DNA of 16,559 nt, from the NCBI GenBank assembly GCA_958352815.1, contig CATWQA010000045.1, positions 1 through 16,559 of the forward strand. Direction: 5' to 3'. Below, piece by piece: positions 6,874-13,785 of this stretch (position 1 is the stretch's first letter; the number at the start of each line of letters is the position of its first letter). Both the position numbers and the translations under genes were made by a program. The notes below the pieces were generated by a model. The model had not been told where the DNA came from. It made no database searches and worked only from the letters and a program-made list of their open reading frames with translations. Source of the stretch: an uncultured Eubacteriales bacterium (lineage in GTDB: Bacteria; Bacillota; Clostridia; Monoglobales; Monoglobaceae).

Positions 6874-7008
6874 ATGCTTAGAACATATCAACCCAAAAAG
6901 AGACATAGATCAAAGGTTCATGGCTTCAGAAAGAGAATGAGTACCAAGAACGGCCGCAAGGTTTTGGCGAGAAGAAGACTCAAGGGCAGAAAAAAGCTGT
7001 CTGCTTAA
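6874..7008 (+). CDS. rpmH: 50S ribosomal protein L34
   Basis: This 44-residue, highly basic protein is L34, a component of the large ribosomal subunit. It opens MLRTYQPKKRHRSKVHGFRK and ends RKKLSA, closely matching the family along its whole length (typical length 44-46). The start is set by AAGGAGG about 7 bases upstream. It is expressed from the consensus promoter at 6748-6776 and followed by a hairpin terminator before rnpA, the usual neighbour. Confidence 0.98.
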   Translation: MLRTYQPKKRHRSKVHGFRKRMSTKNGRKVLARRRLKGRKKLSA

Positions 7009-7022
7009 AAGTTTGAAAGAAT

Positions 7023-7047
7023 AGACGCCGAATATGGCGTCTTTTTA
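7023..7047 (+). terminator. Intercistronic terminator between rpmH and rnpA
   Basis: A 7-bp stem AGACGCC (7023-7029) / GGCGTCT (7036-7042) with a 6-base loop is followed by TTTTATTT. It sits 14 bases after the rpmH stop and 37 before the rnpA start. It probably ends most rpmH transcripts and lets a fraction continue, giving much L34 and little RnpA. Confidence 0.75.
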
Positions 7048-7083
7048 TTTGATAATACTTTTGGTTCGGCGAGGTGACCCTTT

Positions 7084-7440
7084 ATGGGAGAGACGTACAG
7101 CTTAAAAAGGAACGGGGATTTCAGGCGTCTGTACAGGCGCGGCAAGTCCGCCGTTGCCCCTACCCTTGTGGTGTACGCCATGAGGAACAGGGCGGGCATG
7201 AACAGGCTGGGGCTCACCGCGGGCAAAAAGGTGGGCTGCGCGGCGGAGCGAAACCGAGCCAAGCGCAGGCTTCGGGCTCTTTACAGAGCTCATATTATAA
7301 AGGGCGGGCTTGTGCCGCCCAATGTCACGCTGGACTTTGTGATTGTGGCGAGAGCCGCCGCGGTAGACGCGGAATTTCCCCGTCTTGAGAGGGATTTTGT
7401 CGGCGCGGTTAAAAAAACTGTGGAACAAATTTGCAAATGA
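7084..7440 (+). CDS. rnpA: Ribonuclease P protein component
   Basis: The 118-residue basic protein is the RNase P protein subunit, which assists the catalytic RNA in trimming the 5' ends of precursor tRNAs. It shows the start SLKRNGDFRRLYRRGKS (6-22) and the family signature NRLGLTAGKKVG...ERNRAKRRLRALYR (40-68) with the RNR box at 56-58. GAGGTGA upstream is an acceptable ribosome binding site. Length is normal (110-130). It follows rpmH after a terminator and probably relies on read-through; no separate strong promoter is visible in the 75-base gap. Confidence 0.95.
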   Translation: MGETYSLKRNGDFRRLYRRGKSAVAPTLVVYAMRNRAGMNRLGLTAGKKVGCAAERNRAKRRLRALYRAHIIKGGLVPPNVTLDFVIVARAAAVDAEFPRLERDFVGAVKKTVEQICK

Positions 7441-7461
7441 TAATTTTTTTGGGCAAAACGG

Positions 7462-7490
7462 TTGCAAATTTTTCCTTTTCGTGTTATATT
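7462..7490 (+). promoter_or_regulatory. Promoter upstream of yidD
   Basis: TTGCAA (7462-7467), 17 bases, then TATATT (7485-7490) form a good sigma-A type promoter in the 117-base rnpA-yidD gap. The leader contains a 7-bp hairpin (TGAGCGG / CCGCTCA, 7507-7525) and three GTGTGAT words. This promoter could drive the long run of genes from yidD onward. Confidence 0.6.
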
Positions 7491-7557
7491 AGTAGACAAG
7501 TGTGATTGAGCGGCGTTTCCGCTCATGTGTGATATTATACTCGTGTGTGATACTATT

Positions 7558-7767
7558 ATGAAGAAACTGCTGATTTTGTTGATAAGAAAGTATCAGAGAT
7601 ATATTTCGCCCCTTAAAACAAAGCCTACCTGCAGGTTCTATCCCACCTGCTCCGAGTACGCCGTGCTGGCGATTGAGAAGTACGGTGCGTTTAGAGGGGG
7701 GATTAAGGCGGTGTGCCGCATTCTGCGGTGCAACCCCCTGTTTAAGGGCGGCATTGATTATCCCTGA
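7558..7767 (+). CDS. yidD: Membrane protein insertion efficiency factor YidD
   Basis: A 69-residue protein of the YidD (DUF37) family, a small membrane-associated factor that helps YidC insert proteins. It has the family core CRFYPTCSEYAVLAIEKYG (25-43) and the late RCNPLFKGGID (57-67); Cys at 25, 31, 53 and 58. The hydrophobic, basic N-terminus MKKLLILLIRKYQRY is typical. An in-frame ATG at 7525 would add 11 residues, but the start at 7558 fits the family; neither has a clear ribosome binding site. The C-terminus stops at GGIDYP, slightly shorter than relatives that end GGxDPVP. It lies between rnpA and yidC, the standard place. Confidence 0.93.
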   Translation: MKKLLILLIRKYQRYISPLKTKPTCRFYPTCSEYAVLAIEKYGAFRGGIKAVCRILRCNPLFKGGIDYP

Positions 7768-7811
7768 TCGCCCGATAAATTATTATAATCAGAAGAGTTA
7801 GGAGTGCTCAA

Positions 7812-8852
7812 ATGTCCTATATTATGCTTGCCCTGGGATGGGTTTTGAAATTGATGTATACCATAACCGGAAACTACGGTGTGGCTATACTTTTGTTTAC
7901 GATTGTTGTCAAGATGTGCCTCATGCCTTTGACGGTTAAGCAGCAGAAGTCTATGCTGAAAACCCAGAAGCTCCAGCCCCTTCTTAACGATTTGCAGAAG
8001 AAGTATGCAAACGATAAGGATAAGCTCAACCAGGAGACCATGAAGCTCTACCAGAAGTATCAGGTTAATCCCATGAGCGGTTGTCTGCCCATGGTTATTC
8101 AGCTGCCTATTCTTATGGCTCTTTATTGGGTTGTGAAGCAGCCTATTATATACATTATGGGCGTTGGCGGGGACGATATTTGGAGAATTGTCAGCGCAAT
8201 CGAGGAGTGGAGAGTTGCAAATCCCGAGCCGGTAAATCAGCTGCTGGCTTCGATGAATATGGACTCCTTTAATGCTTTTCTTGAGACAAGTCCGCCCTTT
8301 AAGATGTTTGGTCAATACGAAATTCAGGTGGCAAGGTTCCTCCATGAGTATCCCGAGATTATGAACAGTCATTGGATAACCGAGACGGGCAGAACCTACA
8401 CCTTGATAGACTTTAACCTGCTGGGAATAGACCTGTCTCAGACTCCCGATATGATGGGCCTGCTGGGTCTTGTGCTGGGCAAGCTCCCCGACGGCGGTAT
8501 AAACTGGAACACTATCGGTCTGTGGCTAATTCCGCTTTTGGCGGGCGGCAGCTCGTATCTCACTTCTAAGATTTCTCAGAATATGCAGCCTCAGCAGCCT
8601 GTTCAGAGAGATGAGAACGGCGAAGAGAAGCCTAATACGATGAAGACTATGATGATTATGATGCCGCTTATTTCGGCATGGATTGCTTTCACCCTGCCTG
8701 CCGCAATCGGTTTCTACTGGATATTGAGCAGCATTATTCAGATATTGCAGCAGATTGTTATCAATAAGGTTGCCAAAGTGGATCTGACAGACGAGGACGT
8801 TAAGGAGGAAATGGAAAATGCCAAGAAAAATAGAAAAAAACGCAAAAAGTAA
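7812..8852 (+). CDS. yidC: YidC/Oxa1-family membrane protein insertase
   Basis: The 346-residue insertase helps proteins fold into the cytoplasmic membrane, alone or with SecYEG. Hydrophobic segments are at about 22-40, 92-116, 214-223/235-250 and 279-312. The groove-charge position reads FTIVVKMCLMPLTVKQ, with Lys34 where many members have Arg. The charged cytoplasmic hairpin (41-88) leads into the conserved NPMSGCLPMVIQLPILMALYW (86-106). Residues 117-200 form a sizeable external loop. The C-terminus is Lys/Arg-rich (KKNRKKRKK), likely ribosome-contacting. No lipoprotein signal is seen, as is usual for short clostridial YidC. TTAGGAG precedes the ATG. Its last 35 bases overlap jag in another frame. 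Confidence 0.95.
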   Translation: MSYIMLALGWVLKLMYTITGNYGVAILLFTIVVKMCLMPLTVKQQKSMLKTQKLQPLLNDLQKKYANDKDKLNQETMKLYQKYQVNPMSGCLPMVIQLPILMALYWVVKQPIIYIMGVGGDDIWRIVSAIEEWRVANPEPVNQLLASMNMDSFNAFLETSPPFKMFGQYEIQVARFLHEYPEIMNSHWITETGRTYTLIDFNLLGIDLSQTPDMMGLLGLVLGKLPDGGINWNTIGLWLIPLLAGGSSYLTSKISQNMQPQQPVQRDENGEEKPNTMKTMMIMMPLISAWIAFTLPAAIGFYWILSSIIQILQQIVINKVAKVDLTDEDVKEEMENAKKNRKKRKK

Positions 8853-9699
8853 AGAGGAAGCCTTAAAGCTTGCCGCTGAGGAGTTCGGAGTTCCCGTAAC
8901 GGAGCTGTCCTACACGGTGGAAAGAGAGATAGGCAAGGGAATTTTAGGCCGTCTGCTGGGCAGGGAGGTTATAATTTCCGCTTGGATAACAAAAGAGGCC
9001 GAGGAGGAGGAACGCCTGCGCAAGAGCAGAGAGCAGCGCCGCGCCGCAAGAGAAAAGAAGGCGGCGGAGCAGCCTCGGACGCCTGCTAAGCCCAAGGCTG
9101 AAAAGCCCGCCGAGCCCGCCCCGAAGATGAAGGAGAGCAAGCCTCAGGCGGCTGCAGAGCCTAAGAGCGAGGCCGCAAACGTAAAGAGCGAAAAGCCCGT
9201 TCAGCCCAAGCCGCAGAAAAGGGACGGCAAGAACAGAGAGGTTACCGAAAAGGCTGTTGCGGACGCACAGTATTTTGCGGAAAACCTAATTCATCTTATG
9301 GGTCTTGAGGATGCGAAGATTGAGGCGGTAAACGGCGGGAACGCTGTGGATATAACGGTGTCCGGCGAGAGAATGGGTCTGCTTATCGGCAAGAGGGGCG
9401 ATACCCTTGACGCAGTACAGTACCTGACCAGCCTTTACGTAAATAAAGAGAAAAATTCATACGTTAAGATTAATCTTGACACCGAGGGATACCGCTCAAA
9501 GCGTGAGGAAACCCTTGTGAAGCTTGCCCACAGTCTGGAAAGACGGGTTTTGAGAGAGGGGCAGCCCATCACTCTTGAGCCCATGTCTCCCAACGAGAGA
9601 AGAATAATACATGCGGCGCTTCAGGGCAGTGATAAGATAAAGACTTACAGCGTAGGCGACGAGCCGAACCGTAAGGTTGTTGTTGCGCTTCAGGATTAA
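8818..9699 (+). CDS. jag: Jag/KhpB RNA-binding protein (Jag_N, KH, R3H)
   Basis: This 293-residue protein is Jag (KhpB/EloR), a cytoplasmic RNA-binding protein linked in other Bacillota to cell elongation, usually with KhpA. The Jag_N domain covers about 4-58 (SKEEALKLAAEEFGV, GILGRLLGREV). Residues 60-145 are a charged, Ala/Lys/Pro-rich linker, longer than in many relatives. The KH domain has GKRG at 191-194, and the R3H domain at about 228-293 carries PNERRIIHAAL (258-268). AAGGAGG at 8802-8808 lies 9 bases before the ATG, inside yidC, fixing the start; this gives a 35-base overlap with yidC and implies coupled translation. Confidence 0.94.
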   Translation: MPRKIEKNAKSKEEALKLAAEEFGVPVTELSYTVEREIGKGILGRLLGREVIISAWITKEAEEEERLRKSREQRRAAREKKAAEQPRTPAKPKAEKPAEPAPKMKESKPQAAAEPKSEAANVKSEKPVQPKPQKRDGKNREVTEKAVADAQYFAENLIHLMGLEDAKIEAVNGGNAVDITVSGERMGLLIGKRGDTLDAVQYLTSLYVNKEKNSYVKINLDTEGYRSKREETLVKLAHSLERRVLREGQPITLEPMSPNERRIIHAALQGSDKIKTYSVGDEPNRKVVVALQD

Positions 9700-9700
9700 C

Positions 9701-9949
9701 ATGGGATATAAATTTTTCGAGAACAAGAATTGCGAATATTACCCTTGTCATAAAGCGGAACGGATAAATTGTCTGTTCTGCTTTTGTCCTTTGTACGGGT
9801 TTAGGGACTGCGGCGGCAGCTATACCCTGATTAAGGGCAGGGACGACGGAGAGATAAAGGATTGCTCCGCCTGCCTTTTGCCCCACTTAGAGGGCGGGTA
9901 TGACTACGTGATTAAGAGGCTTAGAAGAGAGGAGCTTAAAAATGAGTGA
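9701..9949 (+). CDS. Cysteine-rich small domain protein
   Basis: The 82-residue product resembles the 'cysteine-rich small domain' family found in Clostridia and methanogens, sometimes fused to or near cobalamin genes; its function is not known to me. Eight cysteines (11, 16, 24, 27, 29, 37, 55, 58) and two histidines (17, 62) are arranged as NCEYYPCH, NCLFCFCPLY, CGG and DCSACLLPH, so metal (zinc or Fe-S) binding is likely. I prefer the ATG at 9701, one base after the jag stop, over an in-frame ATG at 9677 inside jag, because MGYKFFENKNCEYYPCH is the family-like start. It overlaps argD by 8 bases. The position between jag and arginine genes offers no clear functional hint. Confidence 0.85.
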   Translation: MGYKFFENKNCEYYPCHKAERINCLFCFCPLYGFRDCGGSYTLIKGRDDGEIKDCSACLLPHLEGGYDYVIKRLRREELKNE

Positions 9950-11141
9950 ACACTTAACATTGGAACAGGTCAAGGCCCTTGACAAGAAATATTATATGAA
10001 CACCTTCGGCGACAGAACGCCTCTGTGCTTTGTGTCGGGCAAGGGCATAGAGCTGACGGCAACAGACGGCAGAGTGTATAAGGACTTCTTTGCGGGCATA
10101 GCCGTATCGTCTCTGGGGCACGGCCACGAGAGACTGACAAGAGAGGTGACCGAGCAGGTAGGCAGCCTGATACACACCTCCAGCGTGTACTATGTGGAAA
10201 ACCAGGCAAGGCTGGCGCAGATGCTGGCGGAAAACAGCTGCGGCGACAGGGTGTTCTTCTGCAGTACGGGCGCCGAGGCAAACGAGGGCGCGGTTAAGCT
10301 GGCAAAAAAGTACCAGGTGGAAAAGGGACGTCCCGGCAGGATTGAGTTTGTAACCCTTAAAAACTCCTTCCACGGCAGAACCCTGGCGACTGTGGCGGCA
10401 ACAGGCCAGCCTAAGTACCAGGCTCCCTATAAGCCGCTGATTGAGAAGTTTGTCCACGTGGAGCGGAACGACATTGAGGCTCTGAGAGAGGCCGTAAACC
10501 AAAACACCGCCGCGATTATGCTGGAGCTTATTCAGGGAGAGAGCGGAGTTCATCCCCTCACCCAAGAATTTGTTGACGAGGCGGCAAGGCTGTGCCGTGA
10601 AAACGACATGGCGCTGATTGTTGACGAGGTTCAGACGGGTATCGGAAGAACCGGCAAGCTGTTCGCCTACGAGCATTACGGAATTGAGCCGGATATATTC
10701 ACCATGGCAAAGGGTCTGGGAGGCGGCGTTCCCATCGGGGCGTTTTGCGCCAAGGAGAAATTTGCCTCCGCCTTTCATCCGGGAGACCACGGCACTACCT
10801 TTGGGGGAAACCCCCTGTCCACAAGAGCGGGACTCGTGGTGCTTGACGAGCTGCTAAACGGCGGTGTGCTTGAAAATGCAAGGGAAAGCGGCGAGTACCT
10901 GATGTCGGAGCTCAAGGCTCTTGCTGAGGAGAGCGGAGCCATAAGCCAAGTCAGGGGCATGGGGCTTATGTGCGGCGTTGAGTTCTCCGAGCCTGTGGCA
11001 AAGGAGATAGGGCAAAAGCTAACAGAGAAAAGTATTTTGGTCGGCGTTGTGGGAGACAGAGTTCTGCGCATAGTTCCGCCGCTGATCGTTCAAAAATCGG
11101 ATATAGATATTTTAATAAAGTCAATCAAGGAGGTACTGTAA
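9942..11141 (+). CDS. argD: Acetylornithine aminotransferase
   Basis: A 399-residue class-III PLP aminotransferase that converts N-acetylglutamate semialdehyde to N-acetylornithine in arginine synthesis, in the cytoplasm. Visible hallmarks are STGAEANEGAVKLA (108-121), the cofactor Asp in LIVDEVQTGIGRTG (225-238, D228), the PLP-binding lysine in MAKGLGGG (K257), and TTFGGNPL (285-292). Related enzymes act on ornithine, GABA or succinylornithine; the next gene, argF, supports ArgD. It overlaps the preceding small gene by 8 bases and its stop overlaps the argF start (TAATG), so translation is probably coupled. No argB, argC or argJ is in the window. Confidence 0.93.
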   Translation: MSEHLTLEQVKALDKKYYMNTFGDRTPLCFVSGKGIELTATDGRVYKDFFAGIAVSSLGHGHERLTREVTEQVGSLIHTSSVYYVENQARLAQMLAENSCGDRVFFCSTGAEANEGAVKLAKKYQVEKGRPGRIEFVTLKNSFHGRTLATVAATGQPKYQAPYKPLIEKFVHVERNDIEALREAVNQNTAAIMLELIQGESGVHPLTQEFVDEAARLCRENDMALIVDEVQTGIGRTGKLFAYEHYGIEPDIFTMAKGLGGGVPIGAFCAKEKFASAFHPGDHGTTFGGNPLSTRAGLVVLDELLNGGVLENARESGEYLMSELKALAEESGAISQVRGMGLMCGVEFSEPVAKEIGQKLTEKSILVGVVGDRVLRIVPPLIVQKSDIDILIKSIKEVL

Positions 11142-12070
11142 TGAAACATTTTATCAGCTTACACGACATAACTCATGAGGAGTTTTCACAGCTGCTCTCT
11201 CTGGCGGCAAAGCTAAAGAAAGAGACAAAGAGCGGTGTGGAGCACCATATTTTAAAGGGCAAGACCCTTGCAATGATATTTACGAAATCGTCCACCAGAA
11301 CCCGTGTATCCTTTGAGGTGGGTATGTACCAGCTGGGCGGTCAGGCGCTGTTCCTGAGCTCTAACGATATTCAGCTGGGACGGGGCGAGACCATTTACGA
11401 CACAGCCAAGGTGCTCAGCCGCTTTGTGGACGGCATTATGATAAGAACCTTTGACCACAGCGACGTGCTGGATTTGGCAAAGTACGGTTCAATCCCCATA
11501 ATTAACGGTCTTACCGATCTGCTCCACCCCTGTCAGGCTCTGGCGGATCTTATGACGGTTAAGGAGCATAAGGGCAGACTGCGGGGCTTGAAGCTGGCGT
11601 ATATAGGCGACGGCAACAACGTGGCTCACTCCCTGCTCTACGCCTGCGCAAAGGCGGGCATGGACATCAGCGTGGGTACTCCCAAGGGCTACGAGTGCGA
11701 CAGTGAGATCGTGGCTAACGCTGTTGAGGACGCAAAGGAACTGGGCGGTAAGATTGTTATTACAAACGACCCTGTTGAGGCAATAAAGGACGCCGACGTT
11801 GTGTATACGGACACCTGGGCAAGCATGGGTCAGGAAGCCGAAAAGGCGGAGAGAGTTAAGATATTTAAGGACTATCAGGTGAATAAGGAGCTGTTCTCCT
11901 ATTCAAAGCCTGACAGTATATTCATGCACTGCCTGCCTGCATACAGGGGCTTTGAGGTAACCGAGGACGTTATCGACAGCGAACGCAGCGTTATCTTTGA
12001 CGAGGCGGAAAACAGGCTCCATGCCCAGAAAGCTGTTATGGCAATGCTTATGGTAGGTGACAACAAGTAA
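11141..12070 (+). CDS. argF: Ornithine carbamoyltransferase
   Basis: The 309-residue enzyme makes citrulline from ornithine and carbamoyl phosphate, the step after ArgD's product is deacetylated. The carbamoyl-phosphate motif STRTR is at 51-55, HPCQ at 129-132, SMG at 228-230 (ornithine loop) and HCLPAYRG at 263-270; all key residues are intact and length is typical. STRTR with HPCQ and HCLP separates it from aspartate carbamoyltransferase. Start and stop overlap neighbours by one base each (TAATG on both sides), so argD-argF-GNAT form a tightly coupled set. A biosynthetic role is inferred from argD next to it; catabolic ArcB is the alternative. Confidence 0.95.
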   Translation: MKHFISLHDITHEEFSQLLSLAAKLKKETKSGVEHHILKGKTLAMIFTKSSTRTRVSFEVGMYQLGGQALFLSSNDIQLGRGETIYDTAKVLSRFVDGIMIRTFDHSDVLDLAKYGSIPIINGLTDLLHPCQALADLMTVKEHKGRLRGLKLAYIGDGNNVAHSLLYACAKAGMDISVGTPKGYECDSEIVANAVEDAKELGGKIVITNDPVEAIKDADVVYTDTWASMGQEAEKAERVKIFKDYQVNKELFSYSKPDSIFMHCLPAYRGFEVTEDVIDSERSVIFDEAENRLHAQKAVMAMLMVGDNK

Positions 12071-12570
12071 TGGAAAAGTTGTATGCCTTTGAGGTGAAGC
12101 GTGCGGTTGAGGAGGACATTCCCGCGATTATTAAAATAACCAAGGACGCTTTTTTGAAGTACTGCGAGATGGCAGGGCTGAGCTATGATATTGAGGCGCT
12201 CAACGAGACCTATGAGGACGTAAAGCATGACATTGAGACAAAGGAAGTCTATGTTGTGTTTATTGACGACGAGCCTATCGGCGCGGTGAGAGTGGAGCTG
12301 CAGGATAACCATCGGGCATACCTCAGCCGTTTCGCCGTAAAGTCCTCTCAGAGAAATAACGGTATCGGCAAAATACTTATGAGCATTGTGGATAAGGTCA
12401 TGAGAGAGAACGATGTGCACGTTTTAAGGCTGCACACCGGTTCCCATGTAACTCCCCTTATCAGGTTTTATTACGGCAGAGGCTTTTATATAAAGTCTGT
12501 GGAGAACAGCCGAGGCTACCCCAGAGCGGAGCTCGTGAAGTACTATGCGCATACCCGCGCCGAAGTCTAA
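12070..12570 (+). CDS. GNAT-family N-acetyltransferase
   Basis: A 166-residue single-domain acetyltransferase that would use acetyl-CoA. The N-terminus VKRAVEEDIPAIIKITKDAF (9-28) is a typical GNAT beginning; motif A is LSRFAVKSSQRNNGIGKILM (85-104) with the CoA-binding Q/RxxGxG at 94-100; motif B is around LIRFYYGRGFY (130-140). The substrate cannot be read from sequence. It starts on the last base of argF and lies before asnA, so an amino-acid-related substrate is possible, for example glutamate as a short N-acetylglutamate synthase, which would feed the ArgD/ArgF pathway. This is inference; a ribosomal or other acetylase is equally open. Confidence 0.85.
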   Translation: MEKLYAFEVKRAVEEDIPAIIKITKDAFLKYCEMAGLSYDIEALNETYEDVKHDIETKEVYVVFIDDEPIGAVRVELQDNHRAYLSRFAVKSSQRNNGIGKILMSIVDKVMRENDVHVLRLHTGSHVTPLIRFYYGRGFYIKSVENSRGYPRAELVKYYAHTRAEV

Positions 12571-12588
12571 GTTTGTAGGAGGTTTGAA

Positions 12589-13593
12589 ATGGGGCTTATA
12601 ATACCAAAGGACTATAAGGACTGCCTTGACGGAATTTCCAACGAGGCGGCAATCAAATTTATAAAGGACGCTTTTCAGGGGGAGCTGAAAAAGGCTCTTA
12701 ATCTGCACAGGGTTTCCGCACCCCTGTTTGTTCGCCCGGAGACGGGGCTTAACGATAATCTTAACGGAGTGGAGCGTCCTGTCGGCTTTGACGCGCCCTG
12801 TATAGGGGGCGAGCTGGAGATTGTGCACTCCCTGGCAAAGTGGAAAAGGCAGACTCTGGCAAAGTATAACCTGCCCGCAGGGAGCGGAATATATACCGAC
12901 ATGAACGCCATCAGGCGAGACGAGGAGGTGGATAACCTCCACTCCATGTATGTTGACCAGTGGGACTGGGAGGTAGTCATAAACCGTGAGGATAGGAATA
13001 AGGAAACCTTGAAGGACGCGGTTAGGAAAATATATTCCGCCATGAAGGCAACTCAGGAAACCGTGTGTGAGAAGTACGGCGGCATAGCGAACAACTTCCC
13101 TCGGGAGATTGAGTTTGTCACAACCGAGGAGCTTGAAAATATGTATCCCGACGACTCCCCAAAAGAGAGGGAAAACAAGCTGCTGCGTGAGAAAAAGGCG
13201 GTGTTCCTGATGGAAATCGGCGATAAGCTGCCCTCGGGAGAGAAGCATGACGGCAGAGCTCCGGACTATGATGATTGGCACCTGAACGGAGATATTCTGG
13301 TGTACTACCCCCTGCTTGATATGGCGTTTGAGCTGTCAAGCATGGGTATTAGGGTTGACGAGGAAGCATTAAGGGAGCAGTGCGCAAAGGCGGGCTGCGA
13401 GGACAGACTGAATTTGGATTTTCACAAGGCAATATTAAATAAAGAGCTGCCCTGCTCTATGGGCGGCGGTATCGGTCAGTCCAGACTGTGCATGTTTATG
13501 CTGTGCAAGGCGCATATAGGTCAGGTTCAGGCTTCGGTTTGGCCAAAGGATATGATTGACGTCTGCGCCGAGAACGGTGTTAATTTGTTGTAA
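12589..13593 (+). CDS. asnA: Aspartate-ammonia ligase (asparagine synthetase A)
   Basis: The 334-residue enzyme makes asparagine from aspartate, ammonia and ATP. It is full length (family about 330) and shows the class-II synthetase-like motifs GVERPVGFD (60-68), VHSLAKWKRQTLAKY (79-93), DMNAIRRDEE (104-113), LHSMYVDQWDWE (117-128) and near the end GGGIGQSRLCMF. AGGAGG lies a few bases before the ATG, in an 18-base gap after the GNAT gene, so it can be cotranscribed with the arginine genes. asnS follows after a structured spacer, placing asparagine synthesis and tRNA charging side by side. No T-box leader precedes it. Confidence 0.97.
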   Translation: MGLIIPKDYKDCLDGISNEAAIKFIKDAFQGELKKALNLHRVSAPLFVRPETGLNDNLNGVERPVGFDAPCIGGELEIVHSLAKWKRQTLAKYNLPAGSGIYTDMNAIRRDEEVDNLHSMYVDQWDWEVVINREDRNKETLKDAVRKIYSAMKATQETVCEKYGGIANNFPREIEFVTTEELENMYPDDSPKERENKLLREKKAVFLMEIGDKLPSGEKHDGRAPDYDDWHLNGDILVYYPLLDMAFELSSMGIRVDEEALREQCAKAGCEDRLNLDFHKAILNKELPCSMGGGIGQSRLCMFMLCKAHIGQVQASVWPKDMIDVCAENGVNLL

Positions 13594-13785
13594 CATAGGC
13601 AAAGATGTTACCCTCCTCTAAGGAGGGTAACACTCATCATTTCAGCGTGGCGTTATTGCTCACGCTGAAACGCTGAAGAGCTTACGCTCCCTTTGCATGT
13701 TGCAATCGTTCACAAGCTCCGTTTCAAACGAGCTTGACGGAGCGTTGTTCCGATTTAAGATATTTTTGTAAAGGAGAAAGAGCAA
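13594..13785. repeat. Hairpin-rich asnA-asnS spacer
   Basis: The 192-base spacer holds no gene. A 12-bp stem (13606-13617 / 13621-13632, loop CTA) could end asnA transcripts but lacks a T run. A 9-bp stem TTCAGCGTG / CACGCTGAA follows (13641-13669). A third structure has outer arms CGCTCC (13685-13690) and GGAGCG (13739-13744) enclosing TTGCA/TGCAA and a bulged 11-bp hairpin (13713-13736). The tail TGTTCCGATTTAA (13746-13758) also occurs, inverted, at 16065-16077, linking the spacer to the dispersed repeats. A weak TTGACG -35-like word is at 13735-13740. AAAGGAG near 13770 serves asnS. Confidence 0.7.

Noticed and set aside
7784..7789. TATAAT upstream of yidC as a promoter
   Set aside because: No -35 at suitable spacing and no extended -10 TG; likely incidental in the AT-rich 44-base yidD-yidC gap.
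9954..10790. 278-codon minus-strand frame opposite argD
   Set aside because: Antisense shadow of a well-supported aminotransferase gene.
12424..13281. 285-codon minus-strand frame opposite asnA and the GNAT end
   Set aside because: Antisense to clear genes, with no domain or start signal.
13594..13785. T-box riboswitch before asnS
   Set aside because: Asparagine genes in Bacillota can have T-boxes, but no T-box consensus (AGGGTGGNACCGCG-like) and no terminator with a T run is present.
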